Assembly (NCBI GenBank): GCA_009829735.1
Contig: CM020619.1
Span: 11,585,777 to 11,649,776, forward strand
Length of the DNA: 64,000 nucleotides
Source: Pyropia yezoensis
Lineage: Eukaryota; Rhodophyta; Bangiophyceae; Bangiales; Bangiaceae
Direction: 5' to 3'
Below, in pieces: positions 1 to 10,691 of the stretch. The notes below the pieces were generated by a model. The model did no database searches and was not told the origin of the DNA. It worked only from the letters and a program-made list of their open reading frames with translations. A program made the translations under genes and the position numbers. Positions within the stretch are counted from its first letter, which is position 1. Every line of letters starts with the position of its first letter.

Positions 1-50
1 GTCTGGGTCCGGGGGTACTGAGCCTTACGGATGGCCCTCAAGTTTTTCTC

Positions 51-1461
51 TGGGGTAAGTTGACCCTCAGTGCCTGTAGTCTGGCGCGACGAGCTTGGTG
101 TAGCCGCCGGCGTTTCCGGGGGAAGCTCCCCCATGAAGGGCGTACGCCCCACCGAGTATGGTGTGGCTCCCTCGTCGGGAGTCACAGGGGTCGCCCCCTG
201 TTCGGGGCGGCCCGAAACAGGCCTGAGGAGGACTCCCCCTGCGCCTGCGGGCTCGAAAGCCCCGATCCGGTCTGGACATTAAGGCCATCTGGCAAACTCG
301 CCACAATCTGATTCAGAATAGTATTCGTCATCGTGACCACCAGGTCCGGCAAAGTCTGCTGCAACACATCGGTCGCCTCCCGACGGATAGTTTCCGCGAG
401 GAGTGGATTGACGACTCCAGTTGAGTCTCGGTCCGCCTCCGGGAGTCCACCTGAGGGGTAACCACGTTCCTCAGGGGTCTCAACCGGGGGCATGGGCGCG
501 AGCCCATCGCCGACCAACGGAGGTCCCGCCGTCCTCCGAAAGCCTAGTTGGGGACGGCTTCAAGCCAAAGTTGGCTCCAACCCGAGTGGAACCCACGGGG
601 ACAGTCGTCACCCCTTGGGACGTTCCCGTTGAGTGTACCACACGGTGGCCAGACTTCGGCCCACCCACATCAGAAGTGTCACCCGAGTGAACTCCCGACT
701 GAGTCGGGGTGGCCTGTTGCCCGCCCGCACTTCCTGTCCTGCTGGCTTGAGGGACCTCTAGTCCCTCTGCGACCCCAAGTTAACCCACCTGTGTCTCACC
801 AGTATTCAAAGGCACTGAAGTACGTGCGTCACCCGTGTACTCCCCGGACGACGGGGGGTCCGAACTAGTCATGTTGGCAGACGATCCGTATGCCACGGTC
901 CAAGTCCACCGTTCCTCTGAGACAGAGGGCCCCCTACACCCGGGTGCACCCGGAGGTAAAGTTTACCTCTGTCCCCTGCTGCTCCACCAAGTGTGGCAAA
1001 AACCTCTCGCACACGCGACACCCAAATTGGGGCGGTGTACAAGGGCTGCCTCCCGTGTCGGGGAACCGGAACAAGTGCAAGTCGCACACACTCTATCCCT
1101 GTTGTGGGGCAATCTCCCCACTGACAAACAAGAGGATGGTGTGTGGTCCAACAGTTTCTTGGTCGGGACGGGGACGCAGGGCCAAGCCCCGCTGTCCCTC
1201 TCCTTATCCCCCCAGGGTCCACTCAGAATCTCGCCACTCAGAATCTCCCACCCCAGCACCTGCCCACCGGGCCACACGAAAATTCAAGACGATAAATGCA
1301 GAAAACCCTCAAATCCAAGTTCGATTTACTACTAAGCTAACTATCCCAAACTTAGGGAATATGGACCCAAATGCAGGGGGAGGAACGGATCAGGCTAGTG
1401 GCCTGCCGCCCCTTGCATGGCACGTGTTGCCCCCGTACCTGGGGGTCAATACTGCCACAAC
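51..1461 (-). mobile_element. Inverted, decayed partial copy of the 25.2-kb retroelement (5' region and gag start)
   Basis: Read on the minus strand, this segment matches 25193-26612 almost base for base: the same leader, the same gag ATG (here at 870-872, followed by Thr-Ser-Ser instead of Ala-Ser-Ser) and the same N-terminal Gag text, for example the LPDLVVTMTNTILNQ stretch. Similarity stops sharply at about 1461 and at about 51. The Gag frame is broken by small indels: the piece at 182-517 is coherent only in its first part and then runs into a shifted frame. It is therefore a non-autonomous fragment. It sits in inverted orientation to its relative about 24 kb away. Seen: the match and the breaks. 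Inferred: origin by retrotransposition or ectopic recombination. Confidence 0.85.
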
Positions 1462-1983
1462 TGCAAATTGCCGAGCGCGGCAGAACGGTCGCGACCTGTG
1501 GACCCACCCGTGGGATATTGCCGCGGTCGTTTGGTCTGTGGGCGTGGCGTGAGGAACGCCGCCAGCCCCCGCGGCTTCTTCTGCTTCTACGGGCACCTGA
1601 CCGTTGGGGAAGGGGGAGGGGAGAGGGGACGAGCGTGCTCTGCCTGGGGCTCACCGCTGCTGTGGCATGTGTCACGCAGGGTGTTGTGCGCCGCGGTAGT
1701 ACAATGTTACACTGAAGCTAGGATAGCACCGACAGTGGCCAGGTGTCCATCGAGACGCGCATGGTGCGCCTGCAATCACATTCGTCTCTCCAAGATGACA
1801 CAGCACACGTATGTGAGCGGAGCTAATACGAGAAAGAAGAAAACTACCACACGCAAGCGCGCCTACAAACAGCAGGATCAGACGAGCATGAAGCACGTAG
1901 CACATGCGACCCTCACCGTACAGTGACTGCCAAAGGCCGCGAACGGCCCCCGCGTGGCGCAAGACACCCAACCCTTGGACGCT
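1462..1983. other. Intergenic stretch, no gene recognised
   Basis: About 520 bases between the retroelement fragment and the minus-strand gene. I see no motif-bearing frame, tRNA or repeat. It would hold the 3' flank of the gene ending at 1984. Confidence 0.5.
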
Positions 1984-2628
1984 CTACTCCTCCATGGCCT
2001 CGACCACCCCTGCCTCCACGGCCGCCATGTCGATTGCTTCCTCCTGCAGGAGCTCATCCGTCTCTACATAATCGTCCTTGTCGAGCTTGCCGCGGTCTTC
2101 GTCACCGCCATCGACCAAGCGGAGGCCGCCGGCGGGGAGGTCGTGCATGGGCAGAAAATCGTCTTGGCGCGGGACCTCGACCGCAAACTCGGCGTAAACA
2201 CCGCTGGCCAGGCCGTTCCTGCGCGGCGGCTTGATCCCAGCCGCCTTCTCAAGCTCGCCTAGGATGATGGCGCACACGATAGAGACGTGCCCAACGGTGC
2301 AGTCGACGTACTCCCCACCCCCGACGTTCTTGGACGCGACCACCCGCTTGCTGGCGCCCACTTTCAACATGAACTGCTCCACCGTCTCCACCATAGCCGG
2401 GTTCCCCTCGTCCGACTCAATGTAGCTGTTATTTAGCAGCCAATTATCAGCAGTGGGCTTGTCCATCAGGTCCGCTACAGTCTGCCAGTCAGCAGCCGAC
2501 TGCCGCTTGCGCTTTCCCGCCTTGGTGCGCGGAGCAGTGTAGCAATATGGTTGTCCGTATTGTGACCCTACTATTAGGGGGGCTACTTCTAATCCTTGGC
2601 TTTCAATTTGATAGTCCGGACTAGTCAC
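1984..2628 (-). CDS. 3' exon(s) of an unrecognised acidic nuclear-type protein
   Basis: A coherent minus-strand frame of about 214 residues with no ATG at its 5' end (it opens on GTG), so it probably continues from the upstream piece (2704-3848) through an intron somewhere between about 2560 and 2890. It has a basic patch (AGKRKR) that could be a nuclear localisation signal, a mixed central part containing MVETVEQFMLKVGASKR, and a strongly acidic tail (DGGDEDRGKLDKDDYVETDELLQEEA) ending VVEAMEE-stop. No family recognised. Amino-acid use is balanced, unlike chance frames nearby. The exact acceptor is not resolved; several AG positions lie in 2540-2630. Treating it as the same gene as the next entry is inference from strand, spacing and the missing start. 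Confidence 0.5.
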   Translation of the reverse strand: MTSPDYQIESQGLEVAPLIVGSQYGQPYCYTAPRTKAGKRKRQSAADWQTVADLMDKPTADNWLLNNSYIESDEGNPAMVETVEQFMLKVGASKRVVASKNVGGGEYVDCTVGHVSIVCAIILGELEKAAGIKPPRRNGLASGVYAEFAVEVPRQDDFLPMHDLPAGGLRLVDGGDEDRGKLDKDDYVETDELLQEEAIDMAAVEAGVVEAMEE

Positions 2629-2703
2629 GGTATCTATAAGTTACGTATGACCAGAGGGACTTGCATCTTGGGGTGGAGGGTAGTTAGTAGCGTCCCCGAG
2701 GGT

Positions 2704-3848
2704 TTATAACGTGGGGGCCGGCGGCGAATCCACCGCCGGCCAAGGTAGAACAACAAACCCCTCCCATTTGGGCTCCCATCTTGGTCCCGTGGCTTGCGCT
2801 CCAAGGACAGCAACCTTGGCCTCCCGGTCACTTTGGTGCAGATCCCCCTTGGTGAGTGCTCCCTGAGAGTGGACGTGCGACGGATACCCTATTGTGCTAC
2901 AAGCAGGCCCAAACACGCCAATGTGCTCGAAGTAGACCGGGATAGTGACCTCCTTGTAGGCCTGCAAAGTGTGGGAGCGGGAGCGCATCAGCAGTGACCG
3001 CACGCGCACTGGAGCGGTATGGCACTTGCGAGCAGGGTAAATCTTCCGGCTCATGGAGTAGATCTGCGCGTCCTCCTCGCTGATCACCAGCTCGTCCTCG
3101 ATGGCCATGTGCATCAAGTCCACGTAGTGATCCGCGCTCAGGTAAACGCGGCGCGTCAACAGCGTCGTCGCCGTCTCCTCTTTCGAGTACGCGCGAAGGC
3201 GGGTGCGGATCCGCACCAGCTCTGCCTGGTTGGCCTTGGCTGCCTGCAGGTCAGCCTTGATAGCGTCTTTGTCGCCCTTGTCGAGGCCAACCTTCTGCTT
3301 GATCTCGGTGAGGCCAGAGCTCGTCACGGTCTTGAGCGAGTGGATGCTTTTGGCCATGAGCTCCAGCATCTTGCCCTGCGTCTGCAGCTGATGGCTAATT
3401 CCGTTCAGATTGTCCGTCAGTTCCTCAACATTGGCGGCCGTGCTGTAAACGTCCAGTCGCATCGGACGAAGGCCGACGGAAACTGCGCGCGCCAGAGCAA
3501 TGCCTGCCTCGGACAGGACAGGAGTGCCGTCGTGAAGCTTGTCCACATTGAGAGTCGGCGTCATTGCGGGAATGGGCTGCTGTGCGGTAGCCACAAGCGC
3601 CGGCGGTCGCGCAGACGACTCCTTAGGACCCTTTCCCTTCTTGCTCGGCTGGCGAGGGCTGCCTGCGGCACCCACACGCGCCGCACCGCGAGGCACGCTT
3701 GTAGGCGCCGCAACAGCAAGGCGGGCAGCGGGCAAACCGCTCCGCCAGCACCAGCACCGTTGTTGAACATTGGCATCGTCGTCGGCGGGCGAGAGGAAGC
3801 CGCTGGCATACCGGACGTCGCCGCGAGGCCGTACTCGCCCGAGTCCAT
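2704..3848 (-). CDS. 5' part of the same unrecognised gene, coiled-coil-like
   Basis: The likely start is the ATG at 3846-3848 (MDSGEYGLAATSGMP), about 175 bases downstream of a TATA box. That frame gives way within about 100 bases to the long frame carrying the rest: a Lys-rich linker (QPSKKGKGPK), then a heptad-like region (VEELTDNLNGISHQLQ, later DAIKADLQAAKANQAELVRIRTRLR) and a mixed segment around YVDLMHMAIEDELVISEED. The change of frame near 3700-3760 needs either a very short intron or an indel. The last 50-60 residues before the stop at 2704 look less coherent, and GTATCC near 2890 is one possible donor. Function unknown; the coiled-coil suggests a structural or complex-forming protein, which is inference. 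Confidence 0.5.
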
Positions 3849-4020
3849 CTTGAAGGTAGGCAGGAAAAAAGACAGACCGGCAGACCACAGTGCAAGGACA
3901 ACGTAGCAAAGCCACGGATGGGGAGGGAGAAGTGCAGTCAAGCGGTAGGCGCGTGCAGGGATGTGTGCAGGGGGGGTGAGGAGCGAGAAGATCGACGGCC
4001 AGTCCCGCACCTGGGTGGGC

Positions 4021-4027
4021 TTATATA
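4021..4027 (-). promoter_or_regulatory. TATA box of the 2.0-3.8 kb gene
   Basis: On the minus strand the bases read GCG-TATATAA-GCC. The element lies about 175 bases upstream of the proposed ATG at 3848 and is the only TATA-like motif there, so transcription would start near 3990. Confidence 0.6.
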
Positions 4028-4199
4028 CGCTTTGGGGGGGAAGGAGGGCGGCCGAGGAAGAGCGACCCGCTGCAGGTCGAAACAGGCACTGAAACGGTTG
4101 GGCGTATGACCCTGTGCTCCCCATGACCACTCGCGTGCACATGTGGAGAGTGGGCAGCAGAGCCAAAGAAGCAGCTCGGCTCCACAAACAGTTAGCCAA

Positions 4200-6038
4200 G
4201 CGTTGCGTGACAAGCTGTGAGAGTCAGCGGGTGCCTACGAAGTCACACCCCGCCGGAACGCCCAACACAGCATGAGCGCGCCAAAAAACAGCAGAAGGCA
4301 TGCGCGCGCGGTCGGCACAAACACTCTGACACCCCCGAGGACTTCGCTCACCTTGCAGTCGATCGATGTATAGCACGCGCGCGCGAGGGCCACGGCCCAC
4401 AGCAGCTGCGCCCAAACGGCCAGGCGTTGGCGAAGGCACCACAGCGGCAAAACGCGATCGTCAGGGCCAGCACGCGCCCAAACACCAGCTGCGCGGCCGA
4501 CAGTGCCCAAAAAGCGCACAGCATTGCCCTCAAGGCTCCCAGCGGGCCTTTGACGCCGACAGGCGCTCTGGCCTCCTCCAGCGGGTGGCGTGGCATGCGT
4601 GGAGATCCATTCTCTCCGACGCTCGTGGCTGGAGCTAGCTGCACGTGGTTGGTCGGAACGCACGGGACACGGCAAAGTATGCCCAGGCTTTCTGAGCGAG
4701 GGCGCGCCCTTCTCGAGCGCGTCCACCGCTGTGGATCCAGAGGGGATGGAAATCGCGCGCTCAGTTCGGCCGCTCCAGAATCATACAGCCGAGGATCCGG
4801 TAGTTCGCCATTAAGTCGAGTTCTGGAATATCTGAGCACCCCTAAGTGTGCTGCTCACTGCATCAGAGAGGGGTTTCTGCTTAAGAGCACTGGATTCGAT
4901 GTAGAGTGGCCGATAGGGAGCACTTGCCATGTACTTGTCGCATGTGAAATAACAATGCCCGTGTTGGAGTTTTTTTCAACAGCCACGTCGGCACCACGCG
5001 ATCTGAGCCTGCGCTTGTCCACCACAGGTGGACAGCGCGGCAAGAGCTTGCGGCCACCGCTCGGCGGATCTGGCGACCGTCACGCACCCCGTCGCGGTCG
5101 CCTTTCTCCGATCGCCTTTCTCCGATCGCTGCCGTACCCGCCGCCGATGTCTGCGATGACTTCGCTCGACGTACCCCGCTGCTTCCTGTCCTCAAAGAGC
5201 GAGCGGTGTGCGCCTGTCCGCCTGTGCCTGGCCATTGGCGCGAATGAGTGAGCCCGCTCGAGCGGGCTGCTATGGCCACGGAGTCTATTGACATTGGTCA
5301 TTCACGCGGGATGCGGGCGATGTGCTTCATCGGCATGGACCCGACCGGGCTGCACGATTCGCGGCTGCCCTCGCCGCCGAAGCCTACAGAAGAACGCCAT
5401 TTGTCGCGTGCTTGTGGAACCCGTGCATGTCGACCTGTCGCTTCAGGTCGACTGGGATGGTGTGTCGTAGTGGCAGAGTGTGCACTGGAGGTGCTATGAG
5501 TGCGCTGGCAACGGTTTGCTTCGTGGGACTTGTGTTGCAACCGCCTTCTCGGTCCGGGAAGGCAAGGATGGAGGGAGCATTGATATGAAATTCCGAGTGC
5601 CCGCGCCCACGTGAGCGTGAGGTCGCCTTCGCGCGGTGCGCCGCTGAGCTGACCGCGCGGCGCGACTTTGGCTCCTGGCACGCGCCTTGCTGTCAAAAGC
5701 TGCGTGTGGAGCGCGCGCACTGACTGTCCTTTCTCCCGTACGAGCACTTACCGCTCCCTCTCTTCTCGACCGTTCTGTCGAACATGCACACTCCGTGGCT
5801 GGTGCTTGCTTCCCGCGCGCTCTCGTGTCGTTTCGAGCGTCCCTAGTTGCTTTGGCGCGCTCCGCTCCGAGCGCCTGTTTCCCGTTAGTGCTGGTGTCCG
5901 TTTTGGCCGCCATTCTTCTTTTGAGGCCTCTGCTGTCGTGGCGCTTGTCTCTCGCGCGTGTTCTTGGCGGGTTTTGACTACCCCGTCGTCCTGCACGCAT
6001 GCCCGTGGGCTCGCGCTTGGCGTAAAGCTGCAATAATT
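4200..6038. other. Intergenic region with weak coding signal only
   Basis: No frame carries a recognisable domain. On the minus strand, 4235-4640 reads as two frames with hydrophobic stretches (for example CLLLFFGALMLCWAFRRG near 4260) that could be remnants of a membrane protein. A 14-bp direct repeat (5099-5126) reads CGCCTTTCTCCGAT twice. The rest (4850-6038) holds nothing I can support. Confidence 0.35.
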
Positions 6039-6274
6039 GCGCGCCAGGACTGGATTCCTTGTGGCATGGACGCCACCAGCTCGTGATGGTGCGCTAGTAT
6101 CGTCCCTAGTGAGGTTCGCTGCTTGAGTGCTGCTGCCGACATGTGCTTCGAGATCCTGTGGTCTCCGTCTATTTGTGTGCTACCCTTGATCCCCTACGGG
6201 CTGTTGACGTCGCCCATCACAGCCCATCCGTTCACCCTGTTGCTACCCTTCCCCGTCCTTGATTGTATTCACCA

Positions 6275-6343
6275 TGTTCGACATTCCCCCGACCAGGGAA
6301 GAGCTCGACTGTCTGATATGCGGCTTCTCTGCCAGATTGTAAG
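6275..6343 (+). CDS. Possible short first exon, Cys-x2-Cys motif (copy at 8337-8405)
   Basis: An ATG in good context (CACCATGTTC) opens 22 codons ending ..LDCLICGFSARL before TAA. The TAA lies inside GTAAGG at 6340-6345, a good 5' splice site, so the frame may be a short exon rather than a peptide. The CxxCGF motif resembles the start of the cysteine-rich protein at 36383 (CGICGF). The identical copy in unit 2 lies 2,062 bases downstream. There is no independent evidence of expression. Confidence 0.2.
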
Positions 6344-7032
6344 GATTTGCCCATGAAATCGCCACCCGGAACCCAGGGGATATGGACTGGGACCTCTCCT
6401 TACATGTCCGGCCCCGATAACTCCCCCCAAGACACATCAATTCCCCACTACCCTGGGCGACACCACGCTGTATCCCTGACATTTTGCGGACGTCGGCCGA
6501 CCGCACGAAAGCCGCCGTCGACGCACTGTCGGAACCCTGTCATGGACGTCGAAACTCGACAGCGAGGAGCGAGTGACATCGTCCACCAACCACGGGCGGA
6601 CATCCCCGTCTGTGCTGCCTGAATTCTATTCTCTGCGCTCCTTGAAAGCTGGCATCAAGGACCAGTCACATGATTCACCGACACTGAGGACACCGCACAT
6701 CCTCGCTGGCGGCTGAGTGCGATATGACTGGCTCGCCGGCTTTTGGATTGATTGAATTCGGCCAGCTGGTTGGTGACTGGCTGGCCGGTCAAGGGATTGA
6801 TTGAATTTGGCCTTGCTGGCCCTTACAGCCAGTCGGACCTTCTGGCCGACCGGCGTGTGGAGCCGGCTGGTGGGGCGCGCTGGGCGCCATCCACGGGACC
6901 CCCTTCGTTTCGGGCAAACTGGGGCTGCACTCCTTTAGTGCGCACGCCCGCCCATGCTTTGTTCTGAGAGACATGCTTTGTTTTTGGACCGTTCTGTGCC
7001 TACCGGCGGTGCGATGGGGAAACGCATGCTTT

Positions 7033-7066
7033 GGGGCACCTCGGGTGCCCCGACGCGAGTATATAG
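7033..7066 (+). promoter_or_regulatory. TATA box with adjacent palindrome (unit 1; copy at 9095-9128)
   Basis: TATATAG at 7060-7066 is preceded by a perfect inverted repeat, GGGGCACC-TCG-GGTGCCCC (7033-7051). The following 300 bases are CA-rich and nearly ATG-free, like a leader. A donor-like GTACGT (7268-7273) lies about 270 bases upstream of the zinc-finger frame. The same arrangement is repeated at 9095-9128. It probably drives the zinc-finger transcript, or a retroelement leader; the sequence does not say which. Confidence 0.55.
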
Positions 7067-7542
7067 TGCGTGAGTGTCGGCGCCACCGAGGGAGACGAGA
7101 GGGGAACAACAGACACAGACCAAAGACACTGTTTACCTTTTGTACCCTCGATCCCCACCGACGTCGCGCCCATCTTCTTCCCCAGACCCACCCCCGTCGA
7201 GACCACCGTCCTCTTCCCCGTGCCCCGCCGCCCCATTGGCTCGCAAGGCCCGCTGACACCCCCACGAGTACGTTGAGGGCTCCCCGGTTTTAGGTGGGTC
7301 CTCACATGTGGTAGCTTCCGATTGTTCGACTTTCTACCTGGCGGTGACTGCGATTCCGTGCGTGATTTGGACCTCCCTGCGATTGTGACGTCGTGTTGCC
7401 CCCTGCGTTCGGCTTGCCACGGGCATTGTAATACGAACGCAGTGGGTTCCACGAATCACACCGAAAGAATATTTCCCTGACACTGCCATCGCGCTTGATG
7501 TCACGGAATTTTTCTTTTTGGTCAACCGATTGTTGAATCCCA

Positions 7543-8148
7543 GTGAGTTCCAAATCAGGTTCCGAATATTCTTCCTCGGCTGTGGCGGCCGCGTCGGCAT
7601 CCTCCGGCACGACGGCCCGCAACACGGTGGCCACGTCACGTGGAAACCCTGAGACCCGCGCACCCCCGACGACCCGCGCACCCCCGACGATCCGCGGCGC
7701 TGGTACAGCGCGCGGCTTGTCGGCACGCGGCAGTCCGTCCGCACGCGGCCCCGTGGGAGGGCACCACCACCCGGGGGCACGCAGCCCCCCGGCGGGCGCC
7801 TTCTCCACCTCCACCCAGGCGGCCCCCCCGCACCTATCCCTGCTGGGGCGGACCGCCCCCAAGCCCCCCCTCTCGGGCAAGGGCAAGGGCCCTGCCTCGG
7901 CGGGCACAGCGGCCCGGACGAACCGGCGCCTGCTGCTACCCCCGCAGGAACCGGCGCGCCGTTTCATCGCACCGCCCCCCCCGCTGATTGGGCACATTAA
8001 GCCGACCACCGCGCGGGCGGTGGAACAGAGCGAACAGCGCCGAATCGCCAAGGCCTGCCGCATCCCACTGGGCACACACCAGTGTAAGCCCTGCGGTGTG
8101 GCGCGCCAGGACTGGATTCCTTGTGGCATGGACGCCACCAGCTCGTGA
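7543..8148 (+). pseudogene. Truncated zinc-finger frame at the unit 1/unit 2 junction
   Basis: Same frame as the complete copy at 9605-10348, with a long Pro/Ala/Arg-rich region containing two APPTTRAPPT-type repeats. It is cut by the duplication junction at 8100 right after the first two zinc ligands (CKPCGV) and then reads about 15 unrelated residues to a stop, so neither finger is complete. It opens on GTG, with an in-frame stop just upstream. Confidence 0.7.
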
Positions 8149-10162
8149 TGGTGCGCTAGTATCGTCCCTAGTGAGGTTCGCTGCTTGAGTGCTGCTGCCG
8201 ACATGTGCTTCGAGATCCTGTGGTCTCCGTCTATTTGTGTGCTACCCTTGATCCCCTACGGGCTGTTGACGTCGCCCATCACAGCCCATCCGTTCACCCT
8301 GTTGCTACCCTTCCCCGTCCTTGATTGTATTCACCATGTTCGACATTCCCCCGACCAGGGAAGAGCTCGACTGTCTGATATGCGGCTTCTCTGCCAGATT
8401 GTAAGGATTTGCCCATGAAATCGCCACCCGGAACCCAGGGGATATGGACTGGGACCTCTCCTTACATGTCCGGCCCCGATAACTCCCCCCAAGACACATC
8501 AATTCCCCACTACCCTGGGCGACACCACGCTGTATCCCTGACATTTTGCGGACGTCGGCCGACCGCACGAAAGCCGCCGTCGACGCACTGTCGGAACCCT
8601 GTCATGGACGTCGAAACTCGACAGCGAGGAGCGAGTGACATCGTCCACCAACCACGGGCGGACATCCCCGTCTGTGCTGCCTGAATTCTATTCTCTGCGC
8701 TCCTTGAAAGCTGGCATCAAGGACCAGTCACATGATTCACCGACACTGAGGACACCGCACATCCTCGCTGGCGGCTGAGTGCGATATGACTGGCTCGCCG
8801 GCTTTTGGATTGATTGAATTCGGCCAGCTGGTTGGTGACTGGCTGGCCGGTCAAGGGATTGATTGAATTTGGCCTTGCTGGCCCTTACAGCCAGTCGGAC
8901 CTTCTGGCCGACCGGCGTGTGGAGCCGGCTGGTGGGGCGCGCTGGGCGCCATCCACGGGACCCCCTTCGTTTCGGGCAAACTGGGGCTGCACTCCTTTAG
9001 TGCGCACGCCCGCCCATGCTTTGTTCTGAGAGACATGCTTTGTTTTTGGACCGTTCTGTGCCTACCGGCGGTGCGATGGGGAAACGCATGCTTTGGGGCA
9101 CCTCGGGTGCCCCGACGCGAGTATATAGTGCGTGAGTGTCGGCGCCACCGAGGGAGACGAGAGGGGAACAACAGACACAGACCAAAGACACTGTTTACCT
9201 TTTGTACCCTCGATCCCCACCGACGTCGCGCCCATCTTCTTCCCCAGACCCACCCCCGTCGAGACCACCGTCCTCTTCCCCGTGCCCCGCCGCCCCATTG
9301 GCTCGCAAGGCCCGCTGACACCCCCACGAGTACGTTGAGGGCTCCCCGGTTTTAGGTGGGTCCTCACATGTGGTAGCTTCCGATTGTTCGACTTTCTACC
9401 TGGCGGTGACTGCGATTCCGTGCGTGATTTGGACCTCCCTGCGATTGTGACGTCGTGTTGCCCCCTGCGTTCGGCTTGCCACGGGCATTGTAATACGAAC
9501 GCAGTGGGTTCCACGAATCACACCGAAAGAATATTTCCCTGACACTGCCATCGCGCTTGATGTCACGGAATTTTTCTTTTTGGTCAACCGATTGTTGAAT
9601 CCCAGTGAGTTCCAAATCAGGTTCCGAATATTCTTCCTCGGCTGTGGCGGCCGCGTCGGCATCCTCCGGCACGACGGCCCGCAACACGGTGGCCACGTCA
9701 CGTGGAAACCCTGAGACCCGCGCACCCCCGACGACCCGCGCACCCCCGACGATCCGCGGCGCTGGTACAGCGCGCGGCTTGTCGGCACGCGGCAGTCCGT
9801 CCGCACGCGGCCCCGTGGGAGGGCACCACCACCCGGGGGCACGCAGCCCCCCGGCGGGCGCCTTCTCCACCTCCACCCAGGCGGCCCCCCCGCACCTATC
9901 CCTGCCGGGGCGGACCGCCCCCAAGCCCCCCCTCTCGGGCAAGGGCAAGGGCCCTCCTTCGGCGGGCACAGCGGCCCGGACGAACCGGCGCCTGCTGCTA
10001 CCCCCGCAGGAACCGGCGCGCCGTTTCATCGCACCGCCCCCCCCGCTGATTGGGCACATTAAGCCGACCACCGCGCGGGCGGTGGAACAGCGCGAACAGC
10101 GCCGAATCGCCAAGGCCCGCCGCATCCCACTGGGCCCACACCAGTGTAAGCCCTGCGGTGTG
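8101..10162 (+). repeat. Tandem duplication, unit 2 (2,062 bp)
   Basis: Head-to-tail copy of 6039-8100. It ends within the zinc-finger frame at GCGGTGTG; downstream sequence is unique and completes the second zinc finger. The junction between units is GCGGTGTG/GCGCGCC, and the left border at 6039 shares only the unit's own start, so this is a simple tandem duplication and not a pair of LTRs around an internal region. Confidence 0.95.
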
Positions 10163-10348
10163 ACGTGCAACAGCCTATCGGTGTTGCGCGACCATCGCAA
10201 CTCACGTCGGCATCGCAATACTGTCAACCGCCCTTCCACTCTCCCACGTTGCGATCCCTGTGGGCGTGAATTTGATTCGGTGGTTCAATTTGAAAGCCAC
10301 TTGCGTGGCAAGGCGCACCACCGCCAGCTGGCGCGGGGCACCGATTGA
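9605..10348 (+). CDS. Protein with two U1-type C2H2 zinc fingers
   Basis: A 247-residue frame with an N-terminal Ser/Ala/Pro/Arg-rich region of about 180 residues and two C-terminal fingers. Finger 1 is CKPCGVTCNSLSVLRDH followed by RNSRRH (Cx2Cx12Hx5H). Finger 2 is CDPCGREFDSVVQFESH followed by LRGKAH (Cx2Cx12Hx5H). This spacing is that of U1/matrin-type RNA- or DNA-binding fingers. The frame has no ATG, and a stop lies 9 bases upstream, so the protein probably begins in an upstream exon. TTTTTCTTTTTGG before CCCAG at about 9601-9605 could be a 3' splice site. It lies 340 bases upstream of gag on the same strand, downstream of a TATA box. It may be a host gene or an accessory ORF of the retroelement; I cannot decide. 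Confidence 0.6.
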   Translation: MSSKSGSEYSSSAVAAASASSGTTARNTVATSRGNPETRAPPTTRAPPTIRGAGTARGLSARGSPSARGPVGGHHHPGARSPPAGAFSTSTQAAPPHLSLPGRTAPKPPLSGKGKGPPSAGTAARTNRRLLLPPQEPARRFIAPPPPLIGHIKPTTARAVEQREQRRIAKARRIPLGPHQCKPCGVTCNSLSVLRDHRNSRRHRNTVNRPSTLPRCDPCGREFDSVVQFESHLRGKAHHRQLARGTD

Positions 10349-10691
10349 CAACCTCCATTGATCTACCGCGAGAGCCCGACTTTCCCCCTCTGATCTCCCC
10401 CCCGCGTGAGAATCCGACGAAACCGACTCGGGCCCGAGCGCGGAAGCCGACCAAAAATCCGATTGCGCGCCCTCGAGCGATTTGCTCGTGATTGGATTTA
10501 ACGAAAAAGTGTTGCACGCTGTTGATCTCGTCACCGCGATCCCTTGGCACTTGACCAATTGTCGCGCGCCACTACGTTGCTTGACCAAATTTCTTACACA
10601 AATCTATCCGGAGTTCGACTGGGCATTTCTTGTAAGTCCAGGGCGCTCTGTCCTGTGAAATTGTAACTCCTGGAGTTAACTCCTGGAAACG
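10349..10691 (+). other. Leader between zinc-finger frame and gag
   Basis: About 340 bases, less GC-rich than the surroundings, with the motif AACTCCTGG repeated just before the gag ATG (10666-10689). No LTR boundary, polypurine tract or convincing primer-binding site was found. Confidence 0.4.

Larger units (their letters stand above)
6039..8100 (+). repeat. Tandem duplication, unit 1 (2,062 bp)
   Basis: Unit 1 begins with GCGCGCCAGGACTGG and is followed immediately by a second copy at exactly +2062. Over roughly the first 1.8 kb I see no difference from unit 2. In the last 250 bases there are at least five substitutions (for example near 7856, 7893 and 8034). The unit holds a TATA box, a G+C palindrome just upstream of it, and the 5' part of a zinc-finger reading frame that is cut at the junction. 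Confidence 0.95.

Noticed and set aside
4217..5251. A 344-residue plus-strand frame
   Set aside because: No domain, promoter or compositional bias separates it from overlapping frames on the other strand.
6039..10162. The 2,062-bp repeats as a pair of LTRs
   Set aside because: They are directly adjacent with nothing between, and each contains part of a protein frame; LTRs should flank the internal genes.
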